Of a DNA stretch of 64,000 nucleotides, positions 9,423 through 17,455 are shown piece by piece. The stretch's first letter is position 1. Every line of letters starts with the position of its first letter. The position numbers and the translations under genes were made by a program. This DNA is from Hydrogenophaga sp. (GTDB taxonomy: Bacteria; Pseudomonadota; Gammaproteobacteria; Burkholderiales; Burkholderiaceae_C), in contig NZ_JAHVAB010000079.1 in NCBI RefSeq assembly GCF_019264445.1, forward strand, positions 1 through 64,000, given 5' to 3'. The notes beneath the pieces are model-generated. The model made no database searches, had not been told where the DNA came from, and was given only the letters and a program-made list of their open reading frames with translations.

Positions 9423-10253
9423 ATGAACGCCCTGACCGCACTTCGCAGCGCCCCGTCATCCACCCCCTCGCCCTTTGGCGAGCGCCTGCGCCACTGGCGC
9501 CAGCGGCGGCGCCTGAGCCAGCTCGATCTGGCGCACGTGGCCGAGGTGTCCACCCGCCACCTGAGCTACGTGGAGACTGGCCGCGCCAGCCCCAGCCGCG
9601 ACATGGTGCTGCGCCTGCTGGACCGGCTCGACATTCCGCTGCGCGAGCGCAACGCCCTGCTGCAAGCGGCGGGCTACGCCCCGATGTACCGCGAGCGCGC
9701 GCTGGACGCACCCGACATGGCGGGCGCGCGCGACGCGGTGAAGCGCATCCTCGATTGCCACGAACCCTGGCCCGCGCTCGCCATGGACCGGCACTGGAAC
9801 CTCGTCATGGCCAACCGCATGGTGCAGATGCTGATGGCAGGTGCCGCGCCGCGGCTGCTGGAGGCGCCCATCAACGTGCTGCGCCTAAGCCTGCACCCCG
9901 AAGGCCTGGCGCCCCGCATCGCCAACCTGCAGCAGTGGCGCGGGCATTTGTTTGAACGCCTGCGCCAGCAGATCCACGCCACGGGTGACGACACGCTGGC
10001 CGTGCTGCTGGCCGAACTCAAGGGCTATCCGGAAACCGTGGGTCCCGACGCTGGCGCCTTGCCGGGCGAGCACCACGGTGTGCTCATGCCCTTTCAGTTC
10101 GACACCGGGCACGGCGTGCTGCACCTGGTGAGCACCACCACCGTTTTCGGCTCACCGGTGGACATCACGCTGCAGGAGCTGGCGCTGGAGACGTTTTTCC
10201 CGGCCGACGAGGCGTCTGCCGCGTTGCTGCGGCGGCTGGCGGCGCAGGCCTGA
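9423..10253 (+). CDS. XRE-family regulator with MmyB-like ligand domain
   Basis: A 276-residue DNA-binding protein. The N-terminal helix-turn-helix (about 18-72) includes RRRLSQLDLAHVAEVSTRHLSYVETGRA, described here only by its key parts: LSQLDLA, VSTRHLSYVE and GRASPS. The remainder matches the MmyB-like PAS-type domain, with YAPMYRERALD and LAMDRHWNLVMAN, which in related proteins binds fatty acids or similar ligands. These regulators usually control a neighbouring gene, here probably the divergent membrane-protein gene. An alternative ATG nine bases upstream (9414) is equally possible. It is a cytoplasmic repressor or activator with unknown ligand. Confidence 0.85.
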   Translation: MNALTALRSAPSSTPSPFGERLRHWRQRRRLSQLDLAHVAEVSTRHLSYVETGRASPSRDMVLRLLDRLDIPLRERNALLQAAGYAPMYRERALDAPDMAGARDAVKRILDCHEPWPALAMDRHWNLVMANRMVQMLMAGAAPRLLEAPINVLRLSLHPEGLAPRIANLQQWRGHLFERLRQQIHATGDDTLAVLLAELKGYPETVGPDAGALPGEHHGVLMPFQFDTGHGVLHLVSTTTVFGSPVDITLQELALETFFPADEASAALLRRLAAQA

Positions 10254-10314
10254 ACCGACACCGATGACGCACGCCTGCCGTTGCGCGGGTCGCTATGCAT
10301 CCCCCTGCAGATTG

Positions 10315-10342
10315 GTTCATATAATGAACTTCATTTCATTGA
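10315..10342 (+). promoter_or_regulatory. Candidate promoter -10 and IclR operator before the MmgE/PrpD gene
   Basis: A perfect palindrome GTTCAT-ATA-ATGAAC (10315-10329) contains a consensus TATAAT (10320-10325). It is followed by ATTTCATTGA (10333-10342), which is the reverse complement of a ten-base motif in the operator-like region before the FAD dehydrogenase gene (12589-12598). The -35 is weak, which fits regulated expression. The probable binding protein is the IclR regulator encoded just downstream of this gene on the opposite strand. Confidence 0.5.
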
Positions 10343-10354
10343 GCAAAATCTGTG

Positions 10355-11743
10355 ATGGATCGACTGCCTGAAGCGCGCCTTGCGGCGCACGTGCACGCAC
10401 TGCGTGACCGCCCTCTGTCCACCGCCACGCGTGAGCGACTGGCGCAAGCGCTGCTCGACTGGTTCACCGCCGGCTGGGCGGCGCTGGACATGCCGGCCAC
10501 GCCAACGCTGCAGGCGCTTGCGCGCATCAGCGTGCCCGGGACGGGTCCATCGCCGGTGTTCGGTGGCGGCGGCTTGCAGCCGATGGGGGCGGCCTTCGCC
10601 AATGCCGGCATCGCGCACTTGCGCGAAATCGACGACGCGCACCGCGCGGCGATGCTGCACCCAGGTGTGGTGGCCATCTCACCCGTGCTGGCACTGAGCG
10701 CAGCGCACCACATGCCCCTGCGGCGCTTGGCTGACGCGATCATCGCGGGCTATGAAGTGGCGCTGCGCGTGGGTGAGGTGCTGGGCACTCGCCATGCGGC
10801 TCACTTCCATGCGACCGCCACCGCCGGTGCGGTCGGCGCCGCTGCCGCCAGTGCGGTGGCATTGGGCCTGTCACAAGACCAGTTGCACCACGCCATGGGC
10901 ATCGCGGCCACGCAGTCCGCGGGTTTGTGGCAACTGGTGGACGATGAGGCACACGCCTCCAAGTCGCTGCACCCGGCGTTTGCGGTGCGCAACGGGATGA
11001 TGGCGGCCTGGGCCGCGCAGGCCGGCTTCCCCGGTGCCCGCGCGTTCGTCACCGGCCAGCGCGGGCTGTACGCCCTGCTCGCGGGCGACGGTTCGCTGGC
11101 CGCGCTGGACGGCGATCTCGATGCACCCGAACGGGTGAACACGGCCACCATCAAAGCCTGGCCTTGCTGCGCTCAACTGTTCACGCCACTGGATGCCACG
11201 CTCGAAATCCTGGACGCGCACCGGCCGGTCGTGGACGACATCGCGACCGTCGAGGTGGTGATCTTTCCTCACGCGCTGAAGATCGCTGGCGTGCACTGGC
11301 CGACCCATGCGGGCGAGACGCCCTTCTGCCTGCGTTATGTGATCGCCACGCTGTTGAGCAAAGGCCACCTGGGCATCGCAGAAATGGAAGCGCCGGACCT
11401 GCAGTCCAGCGAGCTGCTGGCGTTGGCCGAGCGCATCCAGGTGTCCACCAGCGATGAGTTCCAGCGCGCGTTTCCGCACAAACGCCCAGCGCAGGTCACC
11501 CTGACCACGAAGAACGGCGAGCGCTGGAGCGTGCTGCGCGAGCTGCGGCGCGGCGACCCAGAAGATCCGTTCACATGGGCGCAGCTGCAGGCGCGCATGC
11601 GCGCCTTCGCGCCCGAGATGGACGACGCTCAGGCCGGGCAACTCACCCGGTGGTGCGAGACGTTTGCTGATCCGGCACTGGACGACATGCCTTGCACCTT
11701 GAGCGCGTCGCTCTTTGGCTCCTCGCGCGTCACACCGGCGTAG
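10355..11743 (+). CDS. MmgE/PrpD family protein
   Basis: A 462-residue protein of the MmgE/PrpD fold. Known members are 2-methylcitrate dehydratase, cis-aconitate decarboxylase and iminodisuccinate epimerase, all acting on the alpha-carbon of polycarboxylates. Typical parts are present: the helical domain with an H-F-H-A-T-A-T-A-G stretch near 150 and LHPAFAVRNGMMAAWAAQAG near 205-225. No prpB or prpC genes are nearby, so 2-methylcitrate dehydratase is not favoured. The start ATG at 10355 is directly preceded by a possible GTG (10352). The gene overlaps the convergent IclR gene by 14 bases at its 3' end. It shares an operator-like motif with the catabolic operon downstream, which suggests it belongs to the same pathway, perhaps as an epimerase or dehydratase. 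Confidence 0.85.
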   Translation: MDRLPEARLAAHVHALRDRPLSTATRERLAQALLDWFTAGWAALDMPATPTLQALARISVPGTGPSPVFGGGGLQPMGAAFANAGIAHLREIDDAHRAAMLHPGVVAISPVLALSAAHHMPLRRLADAIIAGYEVALRVGEVLGTRHAAHFHATATAGAVGAAAASAVALGLSQDQLHHAMGIAATQSAGLWQLVDDEAHASKSLHPAFAVRNGMMAAWAAQAGFPGARAFVTGQRGLYALLAGDGSLAALDGDLDAPERVNTATIKAWPCCAQLFTPLDATLEILDAHRPVVDDIATVEVVIFPHALKIAGVHWPTHAGETPFCLRYVIATLLSKGHLGIAEMEAPDLQSSELLALAERIQVSTSDEFQRAFPHKRPAQVTLTTKNGERWSVLRELRRGDPEDPFTWAQLQARMRAFAPEMDDAQAGQLTRWCETFADPALDDMPCTLSASLFGSSRVTPA

Positions 11744-12503
11744 GCTGCCAGCCGCTGGGGGCCTTGCTCGTAAAGCCCTGCAAGGCGAGCTGCTGGCGCA
11801 CGATGTCTGCGGCTTTGCGCTGCGCCGCCACGCCATGGCGTGAAGCCAGCCCGATCACCACCAGTGCACCCAGAAACGCGCCGTCGCCATCGAATACAGG
11901 CAGCGCCACCGATGCCATTTCAGCCACGCGCTCCGAACGCGTCATGGCATAGCCCTTGGCGTCGATCTCTGCGCGATGCGGCGTGTCACCGCCTGTGAAG
12001 GCAAGCAGGATGTGCGCCGACGAACCCCCGGCGTCCAGCGCAATGCGCGTTCCCACCTCGACGTGGTGGCGCACCTCCTTGGCCGTGTTCTCACGGTACA
12101 GGCACACGCGCTCGTTGCCGCTGCGAATGTAGAAAGCGACCGTCTCGCCGGTCTGCCGCATCACCTCGTGCAGCACCGGCTGCAGCCGTGTGCCCAAGTC
12201 GAAAGTGCTGCGGTAGAGCATGCCCATGTGAAGCAGTGCCGGGCCTGGCGCGTAGCTGCCACTGTCGAAGCGGTGCAGCATGCGCGCGCGCAGCAGCACG
12301 CCCAGCAAACGAAGCAGCGTGGCCTTGTCCAGCCCGGTGCATTCGGCCAGCTCGCGCAGCGACATGCGCAGCCGGTCTTCACGAAAGCATTCCAGGATGG
12401 AGATACCGCGCTCCAGCACACCCGCAGGCGGCCTGGGAGCGCTGGCATCGGCAGCTTCGTCCAGTTCCTCATTGGCAGCGATCGTGGTCTTTGGGTTCTT
12501 CAT
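11730..12503 (-). CDS. IclR-family transcriptional regulator
   Basis: A 257-residue regulator. The winged helix-turn-helix (about 29-90) contains GISILECF, SLRELAECTGLDKATLLRLL and the family's later GSYAPGPALLHMG. The C-terminal IclR ligand domain (about 95-250) carries ETVAFYIRSGNERVCLYR and ASVALPVFDGDGAFLGALVV. IclR proteins sense an intermediate of the pathway they control. It is transcribed divergently from the FAD dehydrogenase operon and convergently with the MmgE/PrpD gene. Inverted repeats carrying TTCATTGA-type half sites lie in front of both arms, so it very likely regulates the whole island and possibly itself. Confidence 0.93.
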   Translation of the reverse strand: MKNPKTTIAANEELDEAADASAPRPPAGVLERGISILECFREDRLRMSLRELAECTGLDKATLLRLLGVLLRARMLHRFDSGSYAPGPALLHMGMLYRSTFDLGTRLQPVLHEVMRQTGETVAFYIRSGNERVCLYRENTAKEVRHHVEVGTRIALDAGGSSAHILLAFTGGDTPHRAEIDAKGYAMTRSERVAEMASVALPVFDGDGAFLGALVVIGLASRHGVAAQRKAADIVRQQLALQGFTSKAPSGWQPTPV

Positions 12504-12535
12504 GGTGGGCGTCCTGTGGTGGCGAATTATCCGTG

Positions 12536-12595
12536 TTGACAGCTCGCAAGGCTGCGCTTATAGTTTCATTCATTGAATCATAGTTCATTCAATGA
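12536..12595 (+). promoter_or_regulatory. Sigma70-type promoter with overlapping inverted-repeat operator
   Basis: TTGACA (12536-12541) and TATAGT (12559-12564) are separated by exactly 17 bases, a near-consensus promoter reading toward the FAD dehydrogenase operon. The predicted start site falls at about 12571. It is covered by a perfect nine-base inverted repeat TCATTGAAT - 8 bases - ATTCAATGA (12570-12578 and 12587-12595). A protein bound there would block initiation, so repression relieved by ligand is the simplest model. The divergent IclR gene starts 33 bases upstream of the -35 box. Confidence 0.7.
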
Positions 12596-12650
12596 AATGA
12601 TTCGACAAATCAAAACGCACGAGACAACCACCGCGACACCGCCCTTTTTC

Positions 12651-14105
12651 ATGTCGACCTTGCCCGACCCCCTTGTTGCCGACCTCGTTGCCATCGTCGG
12701 CGCCGCGCATGTACTGACCGACGCGGCGGACACCGCCCGTTACGTGTGCGACTGGCGCCGCACCTTCCCCGGCATCGCCCGCGCCGTGATCCGGCCCGCC
12801 AACACCGACGAGGTGTCGCGCGTGGTGTCGCTGTGTTCGGCGCAGGGGATTTGCGTCGTACCTCAGGGCGGCAACACGGGGCTGGTGGGCGGCTCTACGC
12901 CCGACGCCTCCGGGCGCGAAGTGGTGCTCAGCCTGGAGCGCATGTCAAAAGTGCGCCGCATTGACCCCCTGGACAACAGCATGACGCTGGAGGCGGGCTG
13001 TACCGTGCTGGCCGCGCAGCAGGCCGCCACCAACGCAGGGCGGTTGTTTCCTTTGTCCCTGGCCTCTGAGGGCAGCGCCACCGTGGGCGGCGTGGTGTCG
13101 AGCAACGCCGGGGGTGAACAGGTGCTGCGCTATGGCAATACGCGCGACCTCACGCTGGGCCTGGAGGTGGTGCTCGCCGACGGTCGCGTGCTCAATGCCT
13201 TGGGCGCCCTGCGCAAAGACAACACGGGGTACGACCTAAAGCAACTTTTCATCGGGGGCGAAGGCACGCTGGGCATCGTCACTGCCGCCACCTTCAAGCT
13301 CTACGCTCAGCCCCGCAAGGTGGTCACCACCTGGGCGGGTGTGCGCGACCCGCAAGCCGCGGTGGAACTGCTCGCGCAGCTCGGCGGTGCCGTGGGCGAA
13401 CGGGTGACCGCTTTCGAGCTCATCGGGCACCACGCACTGGCCCAGGTGCTGGCGCATGGCACACCGGGCATGCGCAACCCTTTGGCCGGCCAGCACGCAT
13501 GGTGTGTGCTGTTCGATGTGTCGGAAACATCGGCCCACATCGATCCCACGGGAGCGGTCGAAGAGGTGCTGGGCAGCGCGATGGAACAAGGCCTGGTGCT
13601 GGACGCAGTGATTGCCGCCTCTGGCCAGCAGGCGCACGACCTTTGGGCCTTGCGCGAGCACGTGCCCGAAGCGCAACGGCTCGAAGGGCCGTCGATCAAA
13701 CACGACATCTCGGTGGCCGTCTCGCGCATTCCCGAATTCATCGATGAGGCGGGCGCTGCCTTGCAAGCGCTGATGCCGGGCATTCGCGTGGTGTGCTTCG
13801 GCCATGTGGGCGACGGCAACCTGCACTACAACCAAAGCAAGCCGGCAGGCATGACGGACGCCGAGTTCCGCGCCCGCGAGGATGCTGTGCACGACACCGT
13901 GCACGCCATCACCGCGCGCATGCAAGGCTCGATCTCGGCAGAACACGGCATCGGTCGGCTCAAGCAGGCGGCCTTTCTGCACCACAAGCAGCCGCTGGCA
14001 CTCGAACTGATGGCGCGCATCAAGCACGCACTGGACCCGACCAACACCTTCAACCCGGGGCGCATGCTGCCCCTCGCCCCGCCACACACCCGTTCCCTCC
14101 CCTAG
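12651..14105 (+). CDS. FAD-binding D-2-hydroxyacid dehydrogenase (GlcD/D2HGDH family)
   Basis: A 484-residue flavoprotein of the vanillyl-alcohol-oxidase/PCMH fold. The FAD domain has PQGGNTGLVGGSTPDASG (about 65-82), SLASEGSATVGGVVSSNAGG and GGEGTLGIVTAATFKLY. The C-terminal cap has CFGHVGDGNLHYN and the metal/substrate motif SAEHGIGRLKQ. Relatives oxidise D-lactate, D-2-hydroxyglutarate, D-malate or glycolate, passing electrons to a quinone, cytochrome or ETF. The ATG at 12651 fits the family N terminus; an ATG at 12597 would add 18 residues but lies right after the operator. It heads the plus-strand operon. The substrate is probably a D-2-hydroxy dicarboxylate made by the island enzymes, which is inference. 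Confidence 0.88.
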   Translation: MSTLPDPLVADLVAIVGAAHVLTDAADTARYVCDWRRTFPGIARAVIRPANTDEVSRVVSLCSAQGICVVPQGGNTGLVGGSTPDASGREVVLSLERMSKVRRIDPLDNSMTLEAGCTVLAAQQAATNAGRLFPLSLASEGSATVGGVVSSNAGGEQVLRYGNTRDLTLGLEVVLADGRVLNALGALRKDNTGYDLKQLFIGGEGTLGIVTAATFKLYAQPRKVVTTWAGVRDPQAAVELLAQLGGAVGERVTAFELIGHHALAQVLAHGTPGMRNPLAGQHAWCVLFDVSETSAHIDPTGAVEEVLGSAMEQGLVLDAVIAASGQQAHDLWALREHVPEAQRLEGPSIKHDISVAVSRIPEFIDEAGAALQALMPGIRVVCFGHVGDGNLHYNQSKPAGMTDAEFRAREDAVHDTVHAITARMQGSISAEHGIGRLKQAAFLHHKQPLALELMARIKHALDPTNTFNPGRMLPLAPPHTRSLP

Positions 14106-14120
14106 CTCTTCAGGACAACC

Positions 14121-15482
14121 ATGCCCGTTTCCGTTTTCGACATGCAATCGCTCCAGCATCTGTGGGGCACCGACGAACTGCGCACCATCTTCGGCGAAGA
14201 AAACCGCATCCAGAAATGGCTCGACTTCGAGGCCGCGCTCGCGGCAGCACAAGCCGAGCTCGGCATCATTCCTGCGGCAGCTGCCAAAGAGATCGCGGCG
14301 CAAGCCAAGGTCGAGAACATTGACATCGCACAGATGTCCGCCGAGATCCGCCGCATCAAGCATTCGCTGGTGCCTGCGCTCAAGCAGCTCCAGGCGCGTT
14401 GCACCAGGGAAAACGGCGAATGGGTCCACTACGGCGCGACCACGCAAGACGTCGTGGACACCGGCGTGGCGCTCCAACTCAAGGAGTTTCATGCCGTGGC
14501 CATGCGCGACCTCAAGGCCGTTGGCAATGAACTGTCGCGTCTGGCCACCACGCACCGCGACGTGCCAATGGCAGGACGCACCCATGGCGTGCAAGCCCTG
14601 CCCATCACGTTCGGTCACAAGTGCGCCATCTGGCTGGACGAGCTTGGCCGTCACCATGAGCGCCTCGTGCAGGCCGCGCCGCGCGTGCTGGTGGGCATGC
14701 TGGCGGGTGCAGTGGGCAGCCAGGCCTCGCTGGGGCCCAAAGCGCTGGAGCTTGAACGCCTCATGCTCGACAAGCTGGGGCTGGGAACGCCCGACATCAG
14801 CTGGGCGCCCGCGCGCGACCGCTTCACCGAATACGCCAACCTGCTGGCCATGCTCGGCGCCACCTTGTCCAAGATAGGCAACGAGCTCTTCAACATGCAG
14901 CGCAATGAGTTCAGTGAGGTGGAGGAAGGTTTCTCCGATGGCAAGCTGGGCTCGTCCACCATGCCCCACAAGCGCAACCCGACGTCGGCTGAAAACCTGG
15001 CCGGGCTGTCCCGCCCGCTGCGCTACAACGCCGCGATGATGATCGAAGGCATGGTGCAGGAAAGCGAGCGCGACGGCATCGCCTGGAAGATGGAATGGAA
15101 GGCGCTGCCCGAGTGCTGCCTGATCGCGGGCGCCATGCTGTTTCAAGCCAAGAACCTGCTGGCGGGACTGAAGGTCAACGCCGCCAACATGGCCGCCAAC
15201 CTTGACATGATGCGCGGCTACCTGCTCTCCGAGCGGGTGATGCTCGAGCTGTCCGAGCGCGTGGGCAAGCAAACCGCCCACGAATGGATCTACGAGGCCT
15301 CGATGCACGGCATCACCTCCAAGCTCAGCTTTGCCGATGCGATGCGCCAGCACGAGGGCTTGTCCGGCTTGCTGAGCGATGCCGACATTCGCAACTTCAC
15401 CGACCCCCTGCAGTACCTCGGCCAATGCGGCGCCACGGTGGACCGCGTGGTCGCCGCGCAGGCACCCTGGCTGCAGGCCTGA
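14121..15482 (+). CDS. Fumarase/aspartase-superfamily lyase (PurB / CMLE-like)
   Basis: A 453-residue lyase with the superfamily signature GSSTMPHKRNP at about 277-287. A conserved first region WVHYGATTQDVVDTG lies near residue 95-110 and AGRTHGVQ near 150-157. It sits in the adenylosuccinate lyase / 3-carboxymuconate cycloisomerase branch. The housekeeping purB role is doubtful: the gene is inside a regulated catabolic operon, 15 bases after the FAD dehydrogenase and followed by a Bug receptor. The family breaks C-N or C-O bonds of succinyl adducts by beta-elimination, usually releasing fumarate. A catabolic substrate such as an N- or S-succinyl compound is possible. An AGGA ribosome site precedes the ATG. 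Confidence 0.85.
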   Translation: MPVSVFDMQSLQHLWGTDELRTIFGEENRIQKWLDFEAALAAAQAELGIIPAAAAKEIAAQAKVENIDIAQMSAEIRRIKHSLVPALKQLQARCTRENGEWVHYGATTQDVVDTGVALQLKEFHAVAMRDLKAVGNELSRLATTHRDVPMAGRTHGVQALPITFGHKCAIWLDELGRHHERLVQAAPRVLVGMLAGAVGSQASLGPKALELERLMLDKLGLGTPDISWAPARDRFTEYANLLAMLGATLSKIGNELFNMQRNEFSEVEEGFSDGKLGSSTMPHKRNPTSAENLAGLSRPLRYNAAMMIEGMVQESERDGIAWKMEWKALPECCLIAGAMLFQAKNLLAGLKVNAANMAANLDMMRGYLLSERVMLELSERVGKQTAHEWIYEASMHGITSKLSFADAMRQHEGLSGLLSDADIRNFTDPLQYLGQCGATVDRVVAAQAPWLQA

Positions 15483-15527
15483 ATTTCCCGGCCCGTCCAA
15501 CGCCACACAACAACAGGAGACATGACC

Positions 15528-16517
15528 ATGACGACATTCGCACGCCCCACACTGCGCCGGCGCACCGCATTCGCACTTGCCGGGGTGCTGGCACTGACCG
15601 CCCTGCCCTCGCTGGCCGCCTACCCCGATCAACCGGTGAAGCTGATCGTCGGCTTCCCACCGGGCGGCGGCGGTGATCTGTATGGCCGCTTGATCGCGGG
15701 CGCGCTGAGCAAGACCCTGGGTCAGAACGTCATCGTGGACAACCGCACCGGCGCTGGCGGCAACATCGCCGCCGACCTGGTGGCCAAGTCCAAGCCCGAC
15801 GGGTACACACTGTTGCTGGCCATGAGCGGCAACCTGGCCGTTGCACCGGCCATCAAGCCGCAGTCAATCCCCTACAAGGTGCCCGATGACTTCGCGCCCA
15901 TCGGCATGATCCTCGAGGCGCCACATGGTCTTTTCGTGGCCAACAACTCCCCTTTCAAGACCGCCCGCGAACTGCTCGATGCGACCAAGACACGCAAGCT
16001 CAGCTTCGCTTCGACGGGCACGGGCGCTGCCGCCCACATTGGCATGGAGATGGTGAAGATGGCGGCCGGCGTGGACATGCTGCACGTGCCGTACCGAGGC
16101 TCCGGCCCCGCCATCACCGACATGATGGGCGGCCAGGTTGACAGCTTCTTTGCCACCGCATCGCCTCTGGTGAACCAGGTGCGCCAAGGGCAACTGCGCC
16201 TGCTCGCGATCACGGGCAATGCGCGCAACCCCGCCATTCCCGATGTGCCCACGTTCAAGGAATTGGGCGTGAACGTCCCCGTGACCCAGTGGTATGGCCT
16301 GGTGGCACCCGCCGGCACGCCCGAGCCGGTCATCAAGCACCTGGCCGACCACTTGAGCCGCGCGCTGGCATCGGCGGAGGTGCGCGACGCCATCCGCCGC
16401 GATGCGGCCACTGAGCGCGATCTGCCCACGCAGGGCTTTCGCAAGTTCATTCAGGAAGACATCGAACGCTACAAGGGCGCCGTCACGCCCGCGCTGCTCA
16501 AGGAAATTTCTCAATAG
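15528..16517 (+). CDS. Bug/TctC-family periplasmic receptor, first paralogue
   Basis: A 329-residue exported solute receptor. A basic start is followed by a hydrophobic signal (AFALAGVLALTALPSLA), and the mature protein begins near YPDQPVKLIVGF. The ligand-loop motif is FPPGGGGDLYGR rather than the more common PGGGTD form; the second paralogue at 17456 has the same version. GAGGNIAADLVAKSKPDGYTLL and SGPAITDMMGGQVD are standard family blocks. The ATG at 15528 is preferred over the one at 15522 because AGGAG ends 8 bases before it against 2. No TctA or TctB permease gene is seen in the window, so it either uses a distant permease or acts in sensing. Confidence 0.9.
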   Translation: MTTFARPTLRRRTAFALAGVLALTALPSLAAYPDQPVKLIVGFPPGGGGDLYGRLIAGALSKTLGQNVIVDNRTGAGGNIAADLVAKSKPDGYTLLLAMSGNLAVAPAIKPQSIPYKVPDDFAPIGMILEAPHGLFVANNSPFKTARELLDATKTRKLSFASTGTGAAAHIGMEMVKMAAGVDMLHVPYRGSGPAITDMMGGQVDSFFATASPLVNQVRQGQLRLLAITGNARNPAIPDVPTFKELGVNVPVTQWYGLVAPAGTPEPVIKHLADHLSRALASAEVRDAIRRDAATERDLPTQGFRKFIQEDIERYKGAVTPALLKEISQ

Positions 16518-16555
16518 ACCGGCACGCCCTCGTGCCCGCCAGCCTGGACCTTCAT

Positions 16556-17413
16556 ATGATGTTTGACACCCTGATTTCCGCCAACGAACTGGCGGTCGCG
16601 CAGAACAGTCCCGGCTCGCTGCTGGTGCTGGACTGCAGCTTCGAGCTCAACGATTTGCAGGCTGGCCAGCGCGCGTACGACGCTGGCCACATTCCCGGCG
16701 CGCACTACCTGCACCTGGAACACGCGCTGTCTGCACCGAAGACAGGCCGCAACGGAAGACACCCGCTGCCCAGCCGAGAAACCTTTGCCACCACGATGGC
16801 GGCGCTGGGCCTGAACCAGCACACGCAGGTGGTGGCCTGCGACAACGCCGGCGGCATGTACGCGGCGCGCTTGTGGTGGATGCTGCGCTGGGTCGGCCAC
16901 CGCGCTGTTGCAGTGCTTGACGGAGGTGTGGCCGGCTGGGTCGCCCAGGGTCACGCCCTCAGCACACACACGCCTCCCGCTCTGCCTCCGGGCAACTTCG
17001 CCCTGCGGCCATCGCTGGTGACCACCGTGACCTTCGACGACGTAAAAGCCAACATCGATCAACCGCAACGGCTGGTGCTGGACGCGCGTGCACCGGACCG
17101 CTTTCGCGGTGAGAACGAAACCATGGACCCGATCGGCGGCCACATCCCGGGCGCGCGCAACCGCCTGTTCAAGGACAACCTCGGTGCCGACGGTCACTTC
17201 AAACCAGCGGCCCAATTGCGCCAGGAGTTCGACGCCATCACAGGTGGACGCGCCGCCACACAACTGATCAACCAGTGCGGCTCAGGCGTGACCGCCTGCC
17301 ACAACCTGCTGGCCATGGAGGTGGCCGGTCTGCAAGGCGCGGCGCTCTACCCTGGCTCGTGGAGCGAATGGAGCGCGCAACCGGGTGCACCCATTGCCAC
17401 CGGCGCGGCCTGA
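16556..17413 (+). CDS. 3-mercaptopyruvate / thiosulfate sulfurtransferase
   Basis: A 285-residue tandem rhodanese protein. The N-terminal domain (about 1-130) lacks a catalytic cysteine. The C-terminal domain has Cys241 in CGSGVTA, the loop typical of 3-mercaptopyruvate sulfurtransferase rather than thiosulfate-specific rhodanese (CRKGVTA-type). It transfers sulfane sulfur from mercaptopyruvate to acceptors such as cyanide or thiols, in the cytoplasm. It lies between two Bug receptor genes in the island operon, an unusual place for this enzyme, and hints that sulfur chemistry is part of the pathway. Two adjacent ATGs (16556 and 16559) are possible starts; a GTG at 16532 would add eight residues. 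Confidence 0.88.
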   Translation: MMFDTLISANELAVAQNSPGSLLVLDCSFELNDLQAGQRAYDAGHIPGAHYLHLEHALSAPKTGRNGRHPLPSRETFATTMAALGLNQHTQVVACDNAGGMYAARLWWMLRWVGHRAVAVLDGGVAGWVAQGHALSTHTPPALPPGNFALRPSLVTTVTFDDVKANIDQPQRLVLDARAPDRFRGENETMDPIGGHIPGARNRLFKDNLGADGHFKPAAQLRQEFDAITGGRAATQLINQCGSGVTACHNLLAMEVAGLQGAALYPGSWSEWSAQPGAPIATGAA

Positions 17414-17455
17414 CCACCACGCACCCTCAACACAACAACACCGCTGGAGACACAC

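Noticed and set aside
10355-11743. Calling the MmgE/PrpD protein 2-methylcitrate dehydratase (prpD)
   Set aside because: No methylcitrate synthase or methylisocitrate lyase is nearby and the operator links it to a different set of enzymes.
14121-15482. Naming the lyase purB
   Set aside because: The signature is shared by several lyases and the catabolic context argues against a purine role, so only the superfamily is given.
13236-15632. Long open frame on the minus strand opposite the dehydrogenase and lyase genes
   Set aside because: It spans two conserved plus-strand genes and their junction, has no recognisable motif and carries the typical composition of an antisense shadow.
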